Source of the DNA: Spirochaetales bacterium
GTDB taxonomy: Bacteria > Spirochaetota > Spirochaetia > Treponematales > Treponemataceae
Direction of reading: 5' to 3'
Length of the DNA: 64,000 nt
Assembly (NCBI GenBank): GCA_029098225.1
Contig: JAQXNX010000033.1
Coordinates: 124,001-188,000 of the forward strand
The position numbers and the translations under genes are program-made. How positions within the stretch are numbered: position 1 is the first letter of the stretch; each line of letters starts with the position of its first letter. Shown in pieces: positions 52,201 to 61,068 of this stretch. Below the pieces are notes generated by a model that worked only from the letters and a program-made list of their open reading frames with translations, was not told where the DNA came from and searched no databases.

Positions 52201-54126
52201 CAAAACCTGAGTTCCACGGTACCAGTTTGGAGGAAGAATTGTTCCAACTACAGTATCTGTTGAAGTAAGATCACCTGCAATTACTATCTTTTTATTGCTT
52301 GCAAGAGCAATATCATTTTTTCCTTCTGTCTGCACACCTGCAACACCATAAGGAACACTTGAATTTCCAGAAATTGAAAAATCAGCCTTAGTATAAATAC
52401 CACCGCCAGATGAGTCCGCAGAAGTTACCTGATTTTGTGAAATAACACCGCCGGAAAAGCTAAAGCTTCCGGAAGCAACGTAAACTCCACCGCCTAAATG
52501 GCCAGCAGCATTGCTGTCTATATTTGCACCTGCAATATTAAGTGTTGCTCCATCTTCTATAGAAACTCCACCACCGCGCGCTACAGCTCCGTTATGTGTA
52601 ACAGTTGCACCAGCTTCAAGAGTTACAGTTCCACCTTTACTCCAGATTCCGCCACCGCCAACTTCTGTATCACCGGAATCGCTTGCACTTGAATAGTTTC
52701 CGCTTACAACCGCGCCGTTTTTTACGGTAAGAGTACCGCCGTTATTATAAATTCCTCCGCCAGATTCCGCATAATTTGCCGCAGCATTAATTGAAGTTAC
52801 TGCCGCACTTTTTTCTGCACCAATCAAAGTTCCGGTATCAAGCGTTACATTTGTACCGGAAGCCATGTAAATTCCGCCGCCCTTAGAGCCGGAGGCAGAA
52901 AGGTGACCGCCCGTAACCTGAATATTTCTGAGAGTTACCTGCTTGGTTGTTGAAATATTTAAAACACTTCCATTTCCGCCCGATAAAACTCCGGGATTAT
53001 TGGCACTCATTCCGCAAATTGTGAGTGTTTTTACTTTTGAGTTAAGGGCAGATCCAAGTTCAGTAATTCCTGCTACAGTGCCGTCAACCCAGATTGTATA
53101 ATCATTTGCTTCGAGTCCGTTTGCACTGATAATACTTACAGCCTTTGCAAGTGTACTGCAGGGATAAAATCTTGAACCGTGTTCTTCGTTTGCAGTTGCA
53201 TTTGAAGAAACATAAATTTGAGTTCGGGAAGCATTTGTCAGACGTTCCTGGGTAAGCTCAAATGCTCCAGAGCTGTTTATATATTCATCTGTATTTTTTT
53301 CCCATTTTTGTGTAGAAAAGCCTTTAATTACAAAAATATTTTCTGCAACATCAGGATATAAAGGAACCTGAGAAGAATCTAAAAACTTCAGATAAATTTC
53401 ATAAAGTCCTGCAGGAACATTTACACTGGCAGGGAATGTTACCGTTGAACCAGACTTTTCAATCATAGAAAATTCTGTCGGCCAGTCTGCAGAATTTGAA
53501 CTTGTACAGACAGTCTGTACATATTGAACGCTGGCCGGAACTGTCATAGAAAGAGAAATATGTCCGTTTCCGCTTTGACTTGTATCAGGACGAAGAACAA
53601 AATTGTGCGATAAAACAGGCTCATCTGTTGAAAGTCTTACAGGAAAAGAATCAACAAGTAATTGCGTATCGGTTCCTGTTTCTTGTATTCCAACAGTAAT
53701 CGTCCAGTTTATGTCCTGAGCAAGATTCATTGCAAAAATATATTTGGATGTTGATCCAACCTGAGTAATATCTGAACCTGCTACTACGACATCAGTCTGG
53801 CCGGAAGCAGTGGCCTTTGCAAAAAATGTAATTCCACTGCCCGAAATTTCCGGAAAAGCAGTTCGCGCATTGGAATTATCACCACTATTTTCATCAACAA
53901 TAATAGAAGGAAACGCACCTTGCAGAGAAAAAGTTCCTGTAAAGTTTGAAGTTGTTTGAGTCGAAGAAGGAGCCGAAGAAGAAGATTCGCTCTGTCCGGA
54001 AGAAGATTCCTCTACAGATTCCGGACTGAAAAGATTTGTACAGGTAAGAAAAAGCATTGAAAAAAGAATCAAAAAAAGAATGAAAGGAGATTTTTTTAAT
54101 TTTTTAGTTCGTAAAATATTTTTCAT
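46201..54126 (-). CDS. Giant Pmp-like/beta-helix lipoprotein with BspA-type leucine-rich tail
   Basis: The 2641-residue product has a lipoprotein signal (lipobox FLTC, Cys29) and a Ser-rich linker. An N-terminal beta domain (to about 290) is followed by five similar modules starting near residues 302, 684, 1129, 1567 and 1905, each opening with IYV, a [GT]x[KR]xxP[FY]x[ST] block and a predicted beta-strand, then right-handed beta-helix coils with over 30 GG(G/A)(I/V)Y turns and NTA/SGN segments, like the repeats of chlamydial polymorphic membrane proteins. The end (about 2411-2641) has BspA-type leucine-rich repeats (AFNGCSKL, TFKNCTNLQTI). A surface adhesin is likely; no autotransporter barrel is present. 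ATG 54126 has AAGGAGG 5 nt upstream, so the ATG at 54153 is not used. Confidence 0.85.
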   Translation of the reverse strand: MKNILRTKKLKKSPFILFLILFSMLFLTCTNLFSPESVEESSSGQSESSSSAPSSTQTTSNFTGTFSLQGAFPSIIVDENSGDNSNARTAFPEISGSGITFFAKATASGQTDVVVAGSDITQVGSTSKYIFAMNLAQDINWTITVGIQETGTDTQLLVDSFPVRLSTDEPVLSHNFVLRPDTSQSGNGHISLSMTVPASVQYVQTVCTSSNSADWPTEFSMIEKSGSTVTFPASVNVPAGLYEIYLKFLDSSQVPLYPDVAENIFVIKGFSTQKWEKNTDEYINSSGAFELTQERLTNASRTQIYVSSNATANEEHGSRFYPCSTLAKAVSIISANGLEANDYTIWVDGTVAGITELGSALNSKVKTLTICGMSANNPGVLSGGNGSVLNISTTKQVTLRNIQVTGGHLSASGSKGGGIYMASGTNVTLDTGTLIGAEKSAAVTSINAAANYAESGGGIYNNGGTLTVKNGAVVSGNYSSASDSGDTEVGGGGIWSKGGTVTLEAGATVTHNGAVARGGGVSIEDGATLNIAGANIDSNAAGHLGGGVYVASGSFSFSGGVISQNQVTSADSSGGGIYTKADFSISGNSSVPYGVAGVQTEGKNDIALASNKKIVIAGDLTSTDTVVGTILPPNWYRGTQVLGVDATYATEITDELVNRFKITDTDFSVKKSNAYTERGILCAPIYVSGIGAENRISCTADGNDADGIHGTKDSPFKTLEHAIVELSGGEEAEILIDGKISGNQNIGTALIAANCPALTIRGANGLNTDGTPKDSLNAGGTGTVLTVETAVPVTVKDLLITNGGGTHSDSFYNGGGLYVKSGSSVLLANGTSISGNFIASQGRGGGAYIESGASLFMYGTSYIGDKTEVPATGSSSTECANYSFSGGGIYNDGSVYLGYSGKNGTALIPAEWTGGVCRNSSSGGGGIKNNQNSVLKMRTGKVSYNRAISSSPNGTVTGGGIYSFDANIEITGGEICYNNANRGGGVHITGSSEIASLSGGKIIGNTATVDGGGIYYGSGTFKMSGNIYIPFGDKDGNLGACKNDVYLSDETIITVENNLSLPAGVAETEKNATITLPNWKRKTKFLTASTESLLNSNKSKFAFSFDDEGWEKNNVTDASNHYVMIDSPIYVASSGSDDTRKICSSAVTTDASGTKKRPFASLEAALSSDIFAGGTDPYTILIDGKVTGSQTIPSDFTTSEAPSLVIKGYIPDGQTQSAASFAGVTTQSTTGSALNIDSAVPVTIQDLTITGGKKTGNGGGINITNAQADVTIASGTVVTGNNASANGGGIYVVKPQSSYTPVLKITGGQICKNTAASGGGVFSDEKASLIFSGGTIGGSSSEYANSATNAGGGIYSAIDGTFSMSGGNVLYNKVTGTFNNLNNPSGGGGIYFASEASISGGNIKNNSATNAMGGGIYAGADTDSELGGTSLYIQSNSAKYGGGIFNTNGAWTTISGGTISGNTVSSRGSGIYAWTSFAVKTNACVSSNNDVYLPSGNTIYVSDSLNETNVATVTPANYKRGTDILSVASSVTINDTLKSKFKLSADNDGWERKDKTVSGNKYVYITSPIYVVDASDSGNTRPTGFNKGLTTGANGTKTSPYASIAAAAQASDLSEAGGKITIAGTLTGTQTISSVTNGVSSVTLAGYNTNATINGNANGSALTISVAKTFTIQQLQITNGKASAGGGINITSGSGTVVNLDSNAKVYSNKATSGGTGAGVYVASGATLNIKTDSAIYSNTAYSGNINGAGVYNVGTVNMSGGSVYSNSAYQGGGIYNAGSLSMTGGEIGKTNYYNSSSNAGGAIYNKGSVTLNNTISIPYGGSAKSNDIAVYYDSSAATPALKMISAGANLSASNIALTPTSWIRGKQILTGTAGKYSCFKMTDTEWSIISSSTSSTHAGKIDADIYVAPTGSTTTINSVTYGKGATPANGGLGTKAKPYSTITDAVAQCWGGPKDTKTSTSGGVTVNVGREIIVVGEISGGHEIGSSITTNKASGVWIKGINTSAALKGGFGASKLGSVLKISSNVPVTLQNLTISGGYNTNGGGIYVSAAGASLTLTNSVTVTGNTATSNGGGIYFAGTSTSVANLIMKGSAKTNVDANIATSNGGGVYLKYANLCMSGYTMIGGDTNGTAGSGDSQHSNKAAKGGGIYADTGSSVWLGYSAASDSSTQDFAQAYGIRRNYATTTGGGIYFAGTNLKIRSGIISYNYCDTSTGTGGGGIYAGGTTQVICGEIKMELNKAKDGGAVYIPYSCTLTINQNATISKNVSTQYGGAIMVHGSFVMSNGTIGGTTPANTASTNKNTASSGGGAIYLSSSGTFEMKDSAFIPYGGSQNYNDVYLSSGRSVKTTAVLSNHTSNPVYITPSSYSNVGTASTPTVLSGSKVSSECCKFTTPEYGYYIDTSGKLQYGEHAMVENLLNTLNSIPDDDYQHLIEIYGTIDSDGLAAIANAIKNTTYNSDGVRIDISKATINGSLNAENAFNGCSKLMEFVYNQSTFIVGSNTFKNCTNLQTIQVYGNNSQISTASWSNAFSGCNSLRAFEFKDSTDIVFDTSFMSTTTYANKTLDVYFPSNMTKLRLGNCGSFTQMFLHVGRTRTSFQSNVDLNKISANTNTGRAHIDFSDLTFKIWQGNPVGTNGGSWES

Positions 54127-54136
54127 CTCATCCTCC

Positions 54137-56758
54137 TTAGTTAGAAACACCATAAATTATAAAGTCTTTTGAATGCGGAACTCCCATATAAGTAGCCGTC
54201 ACATGCAATACATAAGTTTCTGGATATGGAAGAGCCGAAGGAATTGTAATTACGTTATTAGTTACAGACGGTGCATAGCTTCCTGTAAGTTCACCACCGC
54301 ACAGGAGTGTTGCAGACCATGTAATTTGTGATTCATCACCGTCGTCGTCATAATATCTTTCGCCGTTTGTATTATTCTGCAGGGTTCTGGTTGCTGCATT
54401 GTATGTAAATGTATGTGTAGTTCCACCCATCTCAAGCGTTACTACCGGAGTTATTGTAAAATCTTTTGCCTGACCGACTGTAAATCTGTAGTTTCCGTCT
54501 GCATCTGCAGTTGCCATAGTAAAATTAAAGTTAAAGTCAAATGTGTTATAAATTTCGGCTCCTGATTTTGCGAAGGCTGCGTCTGTACCCTCTTTTACTA
54601 CGGCAAATGTATCTCCCTTAAATACTTTTCCAGGCAATTCTGTATTCGTTGATCCGTAACCGAAACCAGAAGTAAATATAACTGGAGTTCCAATTTCCGG
54701 CTCGGTAAGTCCCGTAAAGTTCTTAGAAACTCTGATTAAACTTCCTGTTACTGCACCTGTAATATTAAGTGGAGAATCCTTTGAAATATAGAAGTTTGCA
54801 GGATCACCATCTGAATTATAGTTTCTGTCTACTGTGTTTCTTCCAGAAATATTTACAGTTCCGTCTGTATAGAAAATTCCTGCCCCTGAACCATTTGTTG
54901 TTAAAGTATTTTCTTTTACAGTTACACCGTTTAAATTCAATATTCCTGAAGCAAGCTTAATTCCGGCACCAGATTCAGCATAGTTTCCTGTTACAGTAAC
55001 TCCATTAAGGTTCAAGGTTCCGCCGTTCATATAAATACCGCCGGCATCAGTATTGTTACCGCCTGTAATAGTTACGTTATTAATTGTCAATTCAACATTA
55101 TTCTGAGTTCTGATAACATAACCTGAATTTCCAGAAGAACGGCCTGCATTAATTGTGTATCCGTTTCCTTCAATTTTATACTTAATTGTTGAATCAGAAA
55201 CTCCGGAAGAAGGCTTTTTGAAACTTGCAAATGCATTATCTGTTGTAGAATCAAAAACATCAGTTGAAATTGGACTTATACTGCTCTGGAGTTTTATTGT
55301 ATAAGTTGCACCAGGTACATAATCATTTTGGGCATCAGAAATCATTTCGCTTACACATTTCTGCAGAGAATTATAAGGATTATAAAGAGAACCGTTGCCA
55401 AGAGCCGAGCCCGAAGCATTTACGTAATAATTCAGGCTTCTGTGAACTGTAAACGGATTAGATGAAGACGAACCAAAGCCCGTATTATTTCCGCTGTCTA
55501 CATAACCAGAGTAACATGCGTAAGCTTCTACATAGAACTGACCTTTTTCTACCGAAACAGAAACCGGTGCTGTTCCGCTTCCGGTTGCAACAGGCAGTGT
55601 TGTTCCAACTTTGAAAATATTATAAATAATTGTAGGCGCGCCAGGTGCATCTTCGGCAGGAACCTGAACTGTTGCCTGACCTGTAGGATCTGTATCATCC
55701 ATTAATGTACGGTAAGCAGTGCGATCGTGATTAATTGTAAATGTAAAGAGTCCTGTGTCATCCTCTACAGAATTAGTACTTGAATTGCTAACACTCAGCG
55801 TTACAGGACTTAACTGAGGATTTGTATTTGAAATATAAATTGTATTACTGAATCCATAATCATCAGTTAAACGGAGGCTGCTGGAAACAGTTGCATTTTC
55901 CGGAGCGGCAGGATCCAGACCTGTTAAATAGTAAAGAGTTACATAACCCGCAGGAGCAGTCCCCTGAAACACTGCAGCAGAGGTATCTACGTTTAAAAGT
56001 CCAGATATGGAAGTAACAAGATTTGGAGTTCCACCGTCGCTTTTTGTTATGCCAGAAAGGCCGGTAGAAGAAAATTCAAGGTAATAAAGATCATTTCCTA
56101 TATAAATGCGTTTTGTATCTTTTTCGTGAACAGAACCATAAAGATTCGGCACATAAAAACATATTACATACTGAGTATTATCCCGCTGATACATTGCCCC
56201 TCGAATTCTTGGAGGAATGGTATTAACCATTACAGATATATGGAAAGATTCAAACTCTCGTTGTGATATAGATTCTTTTATAGTTATTGTACCGGAAAGA
56301 TCCTTTACAATAGAAGTTGGATTTCCTGAAGAATCTGTATAAAATGCATCGCCGTTATCAATTGCATATAAGAATTCTTTACTGAAAACAACTGTCGCAT
56401 TTTCTCTTGAACTTGACTGAATAAAATAAACTGCATTCGAAAATTCAGCGGCTTTTGCGGCTACAAGCGAATTATCAAAATCATAAGAAAAATCCAGAAT
56501 GTAATGCTGTGGATTACGAAGAACAAGTGAAATTGTTTTATTTTCGTTACTTTCTACACAATCGATTCCGATACTTCCGCTGCCAATGGAACGGTCGATT
56601 ACGCTTTCCACAATTGCGGCTGTATTTGTGTAGTATTCAAAAAATTCATGAACAGGATCATTCCATGTAGCCTGTTCACAGCCTGTAAAGAGAAGAAAAA
56701 TCATAAAAATTATAAGTGCGACGATTCCTGATTTCTTACAACGTAACAATCTTGTCAT
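54137..56758 (-). CDS. Large beta-helix lipoprotein, operon partner of the Pmp-like protein
   Basis: The 873-residue product has lipobox LFTGC (Cys27). Residues about 28-400 look like several beta-sandwich domains (Ig/FN3-like and CHB_HEX-like) in unclear order. A NYYVNASGSALGNGSLYNPYNSLQKC block (near 415-440) mirrors the module openings of the larger neighbour and is followed by a right-handed beta-helix (about 480-610: ITGGNNTDAGGIYMNGGTLNLNGVTVTGN). A final beta domain ends at about 873. The start is unsure: ATG 56758 lacks an SD, while an in-frame GTG at 56782 lies 6 nt after a -10 and could be used leaderless. Ten bp separate its stop from the next gene start. Probably surface exposed. 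Confidence 0.8.
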   Translation of the reverse strand: MTRLLRCKKSGIVALIIFMIFLLFTGCEQATWNDPVHEFFEYYTNTAAIVESVIDRSIGSGSIGIDCVESNENKTISLVLRNPQHYILDFSYDFDNSLVAAKAAEFSNAVYFIQSSSRENATVVFSKEFLYAIDNGDAFYTDSSGNPTSIVKDLSGTITIKESISQREFESFHISVMVNTIPPRIRGAMYQRDNTQYVICFYVPNLYGSVHEKDTKRIYIGNDLYYLEFSSTGLSGITKSDGGTPNLVTSISGLLNVDTSAAVFQGTAPAGYVTLYYLTGLDPAAPENATVSSSLRLTDDYGFSNTIYISNTNPQLSPVTLSVSNSSTNSVEDDTGLFTFTINHDRTAYRTLMDDTDPTGQATVQVPAEDAPGAPTIIYNIFKVGTTLPVATGSGTAPVSVSVEKGQFYVEAYACYSGYVDSGNNTGFGSSSSNPFTVHRSLNYYVNASGSALGNGSLYNPYNSLQKCVSEMISDAQNDYVPGATYTIKLQSSISPISTDVFDSTTDNAFASFKKPSSGVSDSTIKYKIEGNGYTINAGRSSGNSGYVIRTQNNVELTINNVTITGGNNTDAGGIYMNGGTLNLNGVTVTGNYAESGAGIKLASGILNLNGVTVKENTLTTNGSGAGIFYTDGTVNISGRNTVDRNYNSDGDPANFYISKDSPLNITGAVTGSLIRVSKNFTGLTEPEIGTPVIFTSGFGYGSTNTELPGKVFKGDTFAVVKEGTDAAFAKSGAEIYNTFDFNFNFTMATADADGNYRFTVGQAKDFTITPVVTLEMGGTTHTFTYNAATRTLQNNTNGERYYDDDGDESQITWSATLLCGGELTGSYAPSVTNNVITIPSALPYPETYVLHVTATYMGVPHSKDFIIYGVSN

Positions 56759-56788
56759 CACATAATTGTTATAAAATTTCACCGTAGT

Positions 56789-56817
56789 ATTATAATGCAA
56801 ACTATAAAAATTAGCAA
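56789..56817 (-). promoter_or_regulatory. Promoter of the beta-helix lipoprotein operon
   Basis: TTGCTA (56812-56817), 17-bp spacer, TATAAT (56789-56794) on the minus strand. The predicted start is about 56782, at an in-frame GTG and 24 nt before the ATG at 56758. The remaining spacer to purL (56818-57075) shows no gene, purine riboswitch or terminator that I can recognise. Confidence 0.65.
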
Positions 56818-57063
56818 ATTCTTGATTTTTTTAAGGCAGAACTGCTGCGAAAACTGTTATAGCCGGCAGAATTTAAGGAATATATGCTAAAATAAGATTC
56901 CAAATAAGAAATGTGTACATTCCGCGGCCTGTATAAATACCCCTGCATATAGAAAGAAAAATAGAAAATCCTTCAGTTTAAAATAAAAATGTGGAAAATA
57001 TGTCGAAATTGTGTTATTTCATCCTTTTTATTAACACCTATTTTCTATCTGTTAAATATTTGA

Positions 57064-57069
57064 TATAAT
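57064..57069 (+). promoter_or_regulatory. -10 box directly before purL
   Basis: TATAAT (57064-57069) ends 6 nt before ATG 57076; no SD and only a weak -35 (TTTTCT at 57041-57046). Transcription would start at the ATG. Confidence 0.5.
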
Positions 57070-57075
57070 CGCTCT

Positions 57076-60000
57076 ATGTATCGTTTATATGTAGAGCGAC
57101 GCCCTGGTTTTGAAAACGAGGCTCGCCGTTATCTTTCTGAAATCAATGGATTTTTGGGAATTGCCGGAGTAAAGGCAGTTCGTTATTTCAACCGCTACGA
57201 CATTGAAAATGTGAGCGAAGAAGTTGCAAAAATTGCCGCAACCCGCATTTTCTCTGAGCCACAGAGCGATTTCGTTTTTACAGAAAAATTGCCTGAACAC
57301 TCTGGCCGCGAAATCATCTGGGAATTCCTTCCGGGCCAGTACGACCAGCGTGCCGACTCTGCTGAGCAGTGTCTTTCACTTTTACGCGCAGGTCTTTCAG
57401 GTGTGAAAACTCTTACGAGCGCACCTCTAGTTCGTTGTGCAAAAATCGTTGTTCTTGAAGGCGATGTAAGCGACGAAGAAATCAAAAAGATTCAGAACTA
57501 TCTTATTAACCCTGTAGATTCACGTCTTACCGACGATACAAAACCTGAAACCTTAAAGATGCATGTTGAAGAGCCTGCAGACATTCCTGTTGTAGAAGGC
57601 TTTATCAAGATGAATGACGAAGAGATTGAAGCATATCGCAACAAGATGGGCCTTGCTATGGACCATGCAGATATCGTATTCCTTCAGAATTATTTTAAGG
57701 GCGAAGGCCGCGACCCAGTTGAGACAGAAATCCGCGTTCTCGACACTTACTGGTCTGACCACTGCCGTCACACAACCTTCCTTACAGAACTTAAGGATAT
57801 CAAAATTGAAGACGGTCCTTATGCACCTCTCTTCAAAAAATCCCTTGAAAATTACCAGGCTATGCGTACAGAAATGTATGCCGGCCGCACAGATAAGCCA
57901 GTCTGCCTTATGGATATGGCTGTAATCGGAATGAAGTATCTTAAAAAGCACGGAAAGCTTGAAGATATGGAAGTTTCTGAAGAAAATAATGCCTGCTCAG
58001 TTTATATAGACGTACATTACACCGCAGATGAAAATGGTAAGCCACTTGCTGCCGACGACCCTCGCGCAACAGAACGCTGGCTTATGATGTTCAAAAACGA
58101 AACACATAACCACCCTACAGAAATTGAGCCATTCGGTGGTGCCGCAACCTGTCTTGGTGGTGCTATTCGCGACCCATTGTCTGGACGTTCCTGGGTATAT
58201 CAGTCAATGCGTATTACAGGTGCTGCAGACCCGACTGTTCCTCTCAGTGCAACTATGAAGGGTAAGCTCCCTCAGATTAAACTCTGCCGCGAGGCTGCTC
58301 AGGGCTTCAGTTCGTACGGTAACCAGATTGGTCTTACAACTGGTCAGGTAGAAGAAATCTACCACCCTGGCTATGCCGCAAAACGTATGGAGCTTGGTGC
58401 CGTTATCGCTGCCGCTCCTGTAGATACTGTTATCCGCGAACGTCCTGAACCGGGCGACATCATCATTCTTCTTGGTGGTGGTACAGGCCGCGACGGTATT
58501 GGTGGCGCAACAGGTTCTTCAAAAGTTCACACTGTAAAATCTGTTACAACTGCTGCTGCCGAAGTTCAGAAGGGTAATGCCGTAGAAGAGCGCAAGATTC
58601 AGCGCCTCTTCCGCAATAAAGAAGTAAGCCTTATGATTCGCCGCTGTAACGACTTTGGTGCCGGTGGTGTTTCTGTTGCTGTCGGCGAGCTTGCTCCCGG
58701 CCTTGATATCAATCTTGATGCAGTACCAAAGAAGTACGAAGGTCTTAACGGAACTGAGCTTGCAATTTCTGAAAGCCAGGAACGTATGGCTGTTGTAGTT
58801 CGCAAGGCCGACGTAGACCGCTTTATTGAAGAAGCTAAGAAAGAAAACTTAAACGCTGTTGTTGTTGCAACAGTTACAGATACAAACCGCCTCGTTATGA
58901 AATGGCGCGGTAAAACAATCGTAGACATTGGCCGCGAGTTCCTCGATGCCGCTGGTGCTCATCACGAAGCAACTGCTCTTATTGAACAGCCAGCAGAGCC
59001 TGCCAAGTCTCCACTTTGCAATCCTCTCGAGTCTGCCGCAGCAGAACTCAACAAACCAGTTAAGTGCGAAGGCTGCGTAAAGAATCATCTTACAGATGCA
59101 TGGCTTGCAAACATCAATGACCTTGCATGCTGTTCTCAGCGCGGGCTTGGCGAACGCTTCGATGGCTCAATCGGTTCAAGCACAGTTCTCTTCCCATACG
59201 GAGGAAAATATCAGAATACACCGGAAGCAGGTATGTCTGCAAAGATTCCTGTAATGACACCGCGCGAAACATCAACTGCCAGCCTCATGGCTTACGGCTT
59301 TGACCCACGTGTAGGTAACTGGTCTCCATGGCACGGAGCAAAAACTGCAGTTCTCAGCTCACTTGCAAAAATCACCTGTATTGGTGGTAAGGCCCGTACA
59401 TCACGCCTCAGCTTCCAGGAATTCTTTGGCCGTGCAGTAAACGAAAAACGCTGGGGTTATCCTGCAGCAGCTCTGCTCGGTTCTATTGATGCACAGGTTG
59501 AATCTGGTTGTGCTTCAATTGGTGGTAAGGACTCAATGTCTGGTACCTTTGAAGATATCAACGTTCCACATACACTGGTAAGTTTTGCCGTAACTCACGA
59601 TGAAGCTCCAAATGTTTTGAGCGGTTCTTTCAAGGTGAGCGGAAATAATATCTATATGGTAAAGGTTCCTTACTCAGACCTTCTTGAACCGGATTACGAA
59701 ACCTTCCTTAAGAACTCTGATGTTCTTTATGAATTGAATAAGAATAAACGCATTTCTGCAATGTACCCTGTAGGACCTGGTGGAATTGCAGAAGCAGTTA
59801 CAAAGATGGCAATGGGTAATATGGTTGGTGCAAACATTGACGCACCTGCAAACCTTAAAGACCTCTTCCTTCCAACTTACGGTAACATAATCGTAGAAGT
59901 TCCATCTGCTCATGTACCAGAATTTGAAAAGGCAGCCTTTGTTCCAGGAACTCTCGTACAGCTTGGTATGACAACAGACAAGCCTGCAATTGTAATCAAG

Positions 60001-61056
60001 AATGCCGTTCTCGGTGGAGTTACAAATTCTGAAGTTGAAATCAGCCTTTATGACTGTGTAAATAAATGGGAAGACAAACTCAAGGAAGTATTCCCTCGCG
60101 TTAGTGGAGCAGAGGTTCAGCCAAAGCTTCCAGACTGGGCAACAGACATCCACAAGTCTCTCAGCGACATCCGCAAGGCACCGGCTTTTGTTCAGCCGAC
60201 AAGCCGTCCAAAGGTATTGCTCCCGGTATTCCCAGGCACTAACTGTGAAATCGATATGGCCCGTGCCTTCAATCTGGCCGGCGCAGATACAAAGATTGTA
60301 GTTCTTCAGAACCGCACTCAGGCTCAGCTTACAGAATCTCTCGACCGCCTCGCCAGTGAAATGCGCGACGCACAGATTCTCGCCCTCAGTGGTGGTTTCT
60401 CATCAGGTGATGAACCAGATGGTTCTGCAAAGTTTATTGCAAACGTACTCAAGGCCGGAAACATCAGCGAAGAAGTTATGAATCTTCTTAAAAAACGCAA
60501 TGGCCTTGTACTTGGAATCTGTAACGGTTTCCAGGCCCTTGTTAAGACTGGCCTTGCAGTATACGGTGAAATCCGCGATATGACTCCAGATATGCCAACT
60601 TTGACCTACAACAGAATCAACCGCCATATCAGCCGCATCGTTCGCACACGCATCGTTTCTGCAACAAGCCCTTGGGCTATGCATCCAAGCGTAATCGACC
60701 AGCGTAATCACCTTATTGCAATCAGCCATGGTGAAGGCCGCTTTGTTTGTGACGAAGCTACAGCAAAACGCCTCTTCGAAAACGGACAGGTATTTACTCA
60801 GTACGTAGACGAGTTCGGTCGTCCTGCAATCACAGAACCAGATAACCCTAACGGATCTGCATTCGCAATTGAAGGTATCACATCTCCAGACGGACACGTA
60901 CTTGGTAAGATGGGACACTCAGAGCGCGGAGTAGGTTTAGACCGCAACGGTGCTTCACTTGATCTCTTCAAGAACGTAGGAGGAAATCCTCTTACAAACG
61001 AAAGCGAAACGACCTGCGAAAACCTCTTTGCAGCCGGAGTTGCATACTTTAAATAA
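57076..61056 (+). CDS. purL: Phosphoribosylformylglycinamidine synthase, single chain
   Basis: Converts FGAR to FGAM with ATP and glutamine in purine synthesis. The 1326-residue product contains all parts in one chain: N-terminal PurS-like domain (about 1-140), linker and two synthetase halves (about 180-1010; SDHCRHTTF, NETHNHPTEIEPFGGAATCLGG, GGKDSMSG), and a C-terminal class I glutaminase with VLPVFPGTNCEIDM, the nucleophile Cys in VLGICNGFQAL, and SHGEGRF. Sequence style fits the clostridial/spirochaetal single-chain clade rather than the E. coli type. Codons end in C/G more often than in neighbours (Cgc, gcc), suggesting high expression. Possibly leaderless. First gene of an operon with 61069. 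Confidence 0.96.
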   Translation: MYRLYVERRPGFENEARRYLSEINGFLGIAGVKAVRYFNRYDIENVSEEVAKIAATRIFSEPQSDFVFTEKLPEHSGREIIWEFLPGQYDQRADSAEQCLSLLRAGLSGVKTLTSAPLVRCAKIVVLEGDVSDEEIKKIQNYLINPVDSRLTDDTKPETLKMHVEEPADIPVVEGFIKMNDEEIEAYRNKMGLAMDHADIVFLQNYFKGEGRDPVETEIRVLDTYWSDHCRHTTFLTELKDIKIEDGPYAPLFKKSLENYQAMRTEMYAGRTDKPVCLMDMAVIGMKYLKKHGKLEDMEVSEENNACSVYIDVHYTADENGKPLAADDPRATERWLMMFKNETHNHPTEIEPFGGAATCLGGAIRDPLSGRSWVYQSMRITGAADPTVPLSATMKGKLPQIKLCREAAQGFSSYGNQIGLTTGQVEEIYHPGYAAKRMELGAVIAAAPVDTVIRERPEPGDIIILLGGGTGRDGIGGATGSSKVHTVKSVTTAAAEVQKGNAVEERKIQRLFRNKEVSLMIRRCNDFGAGGVSVAVGELAPGLDINLDAVPKKYEGLNGTELAISESQERMAVVVRKADVDRFIEEAKKENLNAVVVATVTDTNRLVMKWRGKTIVDIGREFLDAAGAHHEATALIEQPAEPAKSPLCNPLESAAAELNKPVKCEGCVKNHLTDAWLANINDLACCSQRGLGERFDGSIGSSTVLFPYGGKYQNTPEAGMSAKIPVMTPRETSTASLMAYGFDPRVGNWSPWHGAKTAVLSSLAKITCIGGKARTSRLSFQEFFGRAVNEKRWGYPAAALLGSIDAQVESGCASIGGKDSMSGTFEDINVPHTLVSFAVTHDEAPNVLSGSFKVSGNNIYMVKVPYSDLLEPDYETFLKNSDVLYELNKNKRISAMYPVGPGGIAEAVTKMAMGNMVGANIDAPANLKDLFLPTYGNIIVEVPSAHVPEFEKAAFVPGTLVQLGMTTDKPAIVIKNAVLGGVTNSEVEISLYDCVNKWEDKLKEVFPRVSGAEVQPKLPDWATDIHKSLSDIRKAPAFVQPTSRPKVLLPVFPGTNCEIDMARAFNLAGADTKIVVLQNRTQAQLTESLDRLASEMRDAQILALSGGFSSGDEPDGSAKFIANVLKAGNISEEVMNLLKKRNGLVLGICNGFQALVKTGLAVYGEIRDMTPDMPTLTYNRINRHISRIVRTRIVSATSPWAMHPSVIDQRNHLIAISHGEGRFVCDEATAKRLFENGQVFTQYVDEFGRPAITEPDNPNGSAFAIEGITSPDGHVLGKMGHSERGVGLDRNGASLDLFKNVGGNPLTNESETTCENLFAAGVAYFK

Positions 61057-61068
61057 AAGGAAATTAAA

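Noticed and set aside
47631-52696. Plus-strand frames opposite the giant lipoprotein gene
   Set aside because: They come from the repeated GGGIY codons read in antisense and resemble low-complexity shadows.
56818-57075. Purine riboswitch before purL
   Set aside because: The conserved core and P1/P2/P3 pattern of purine riboswitches are not seen, and the -10 lies directly before the ATG.
57553-60918. Several long minus-strand frames opposite purL
   Set aside because: They mirror the codon pattern of purL, a GC-richer gene, and show no starts, SDs or family motifs.
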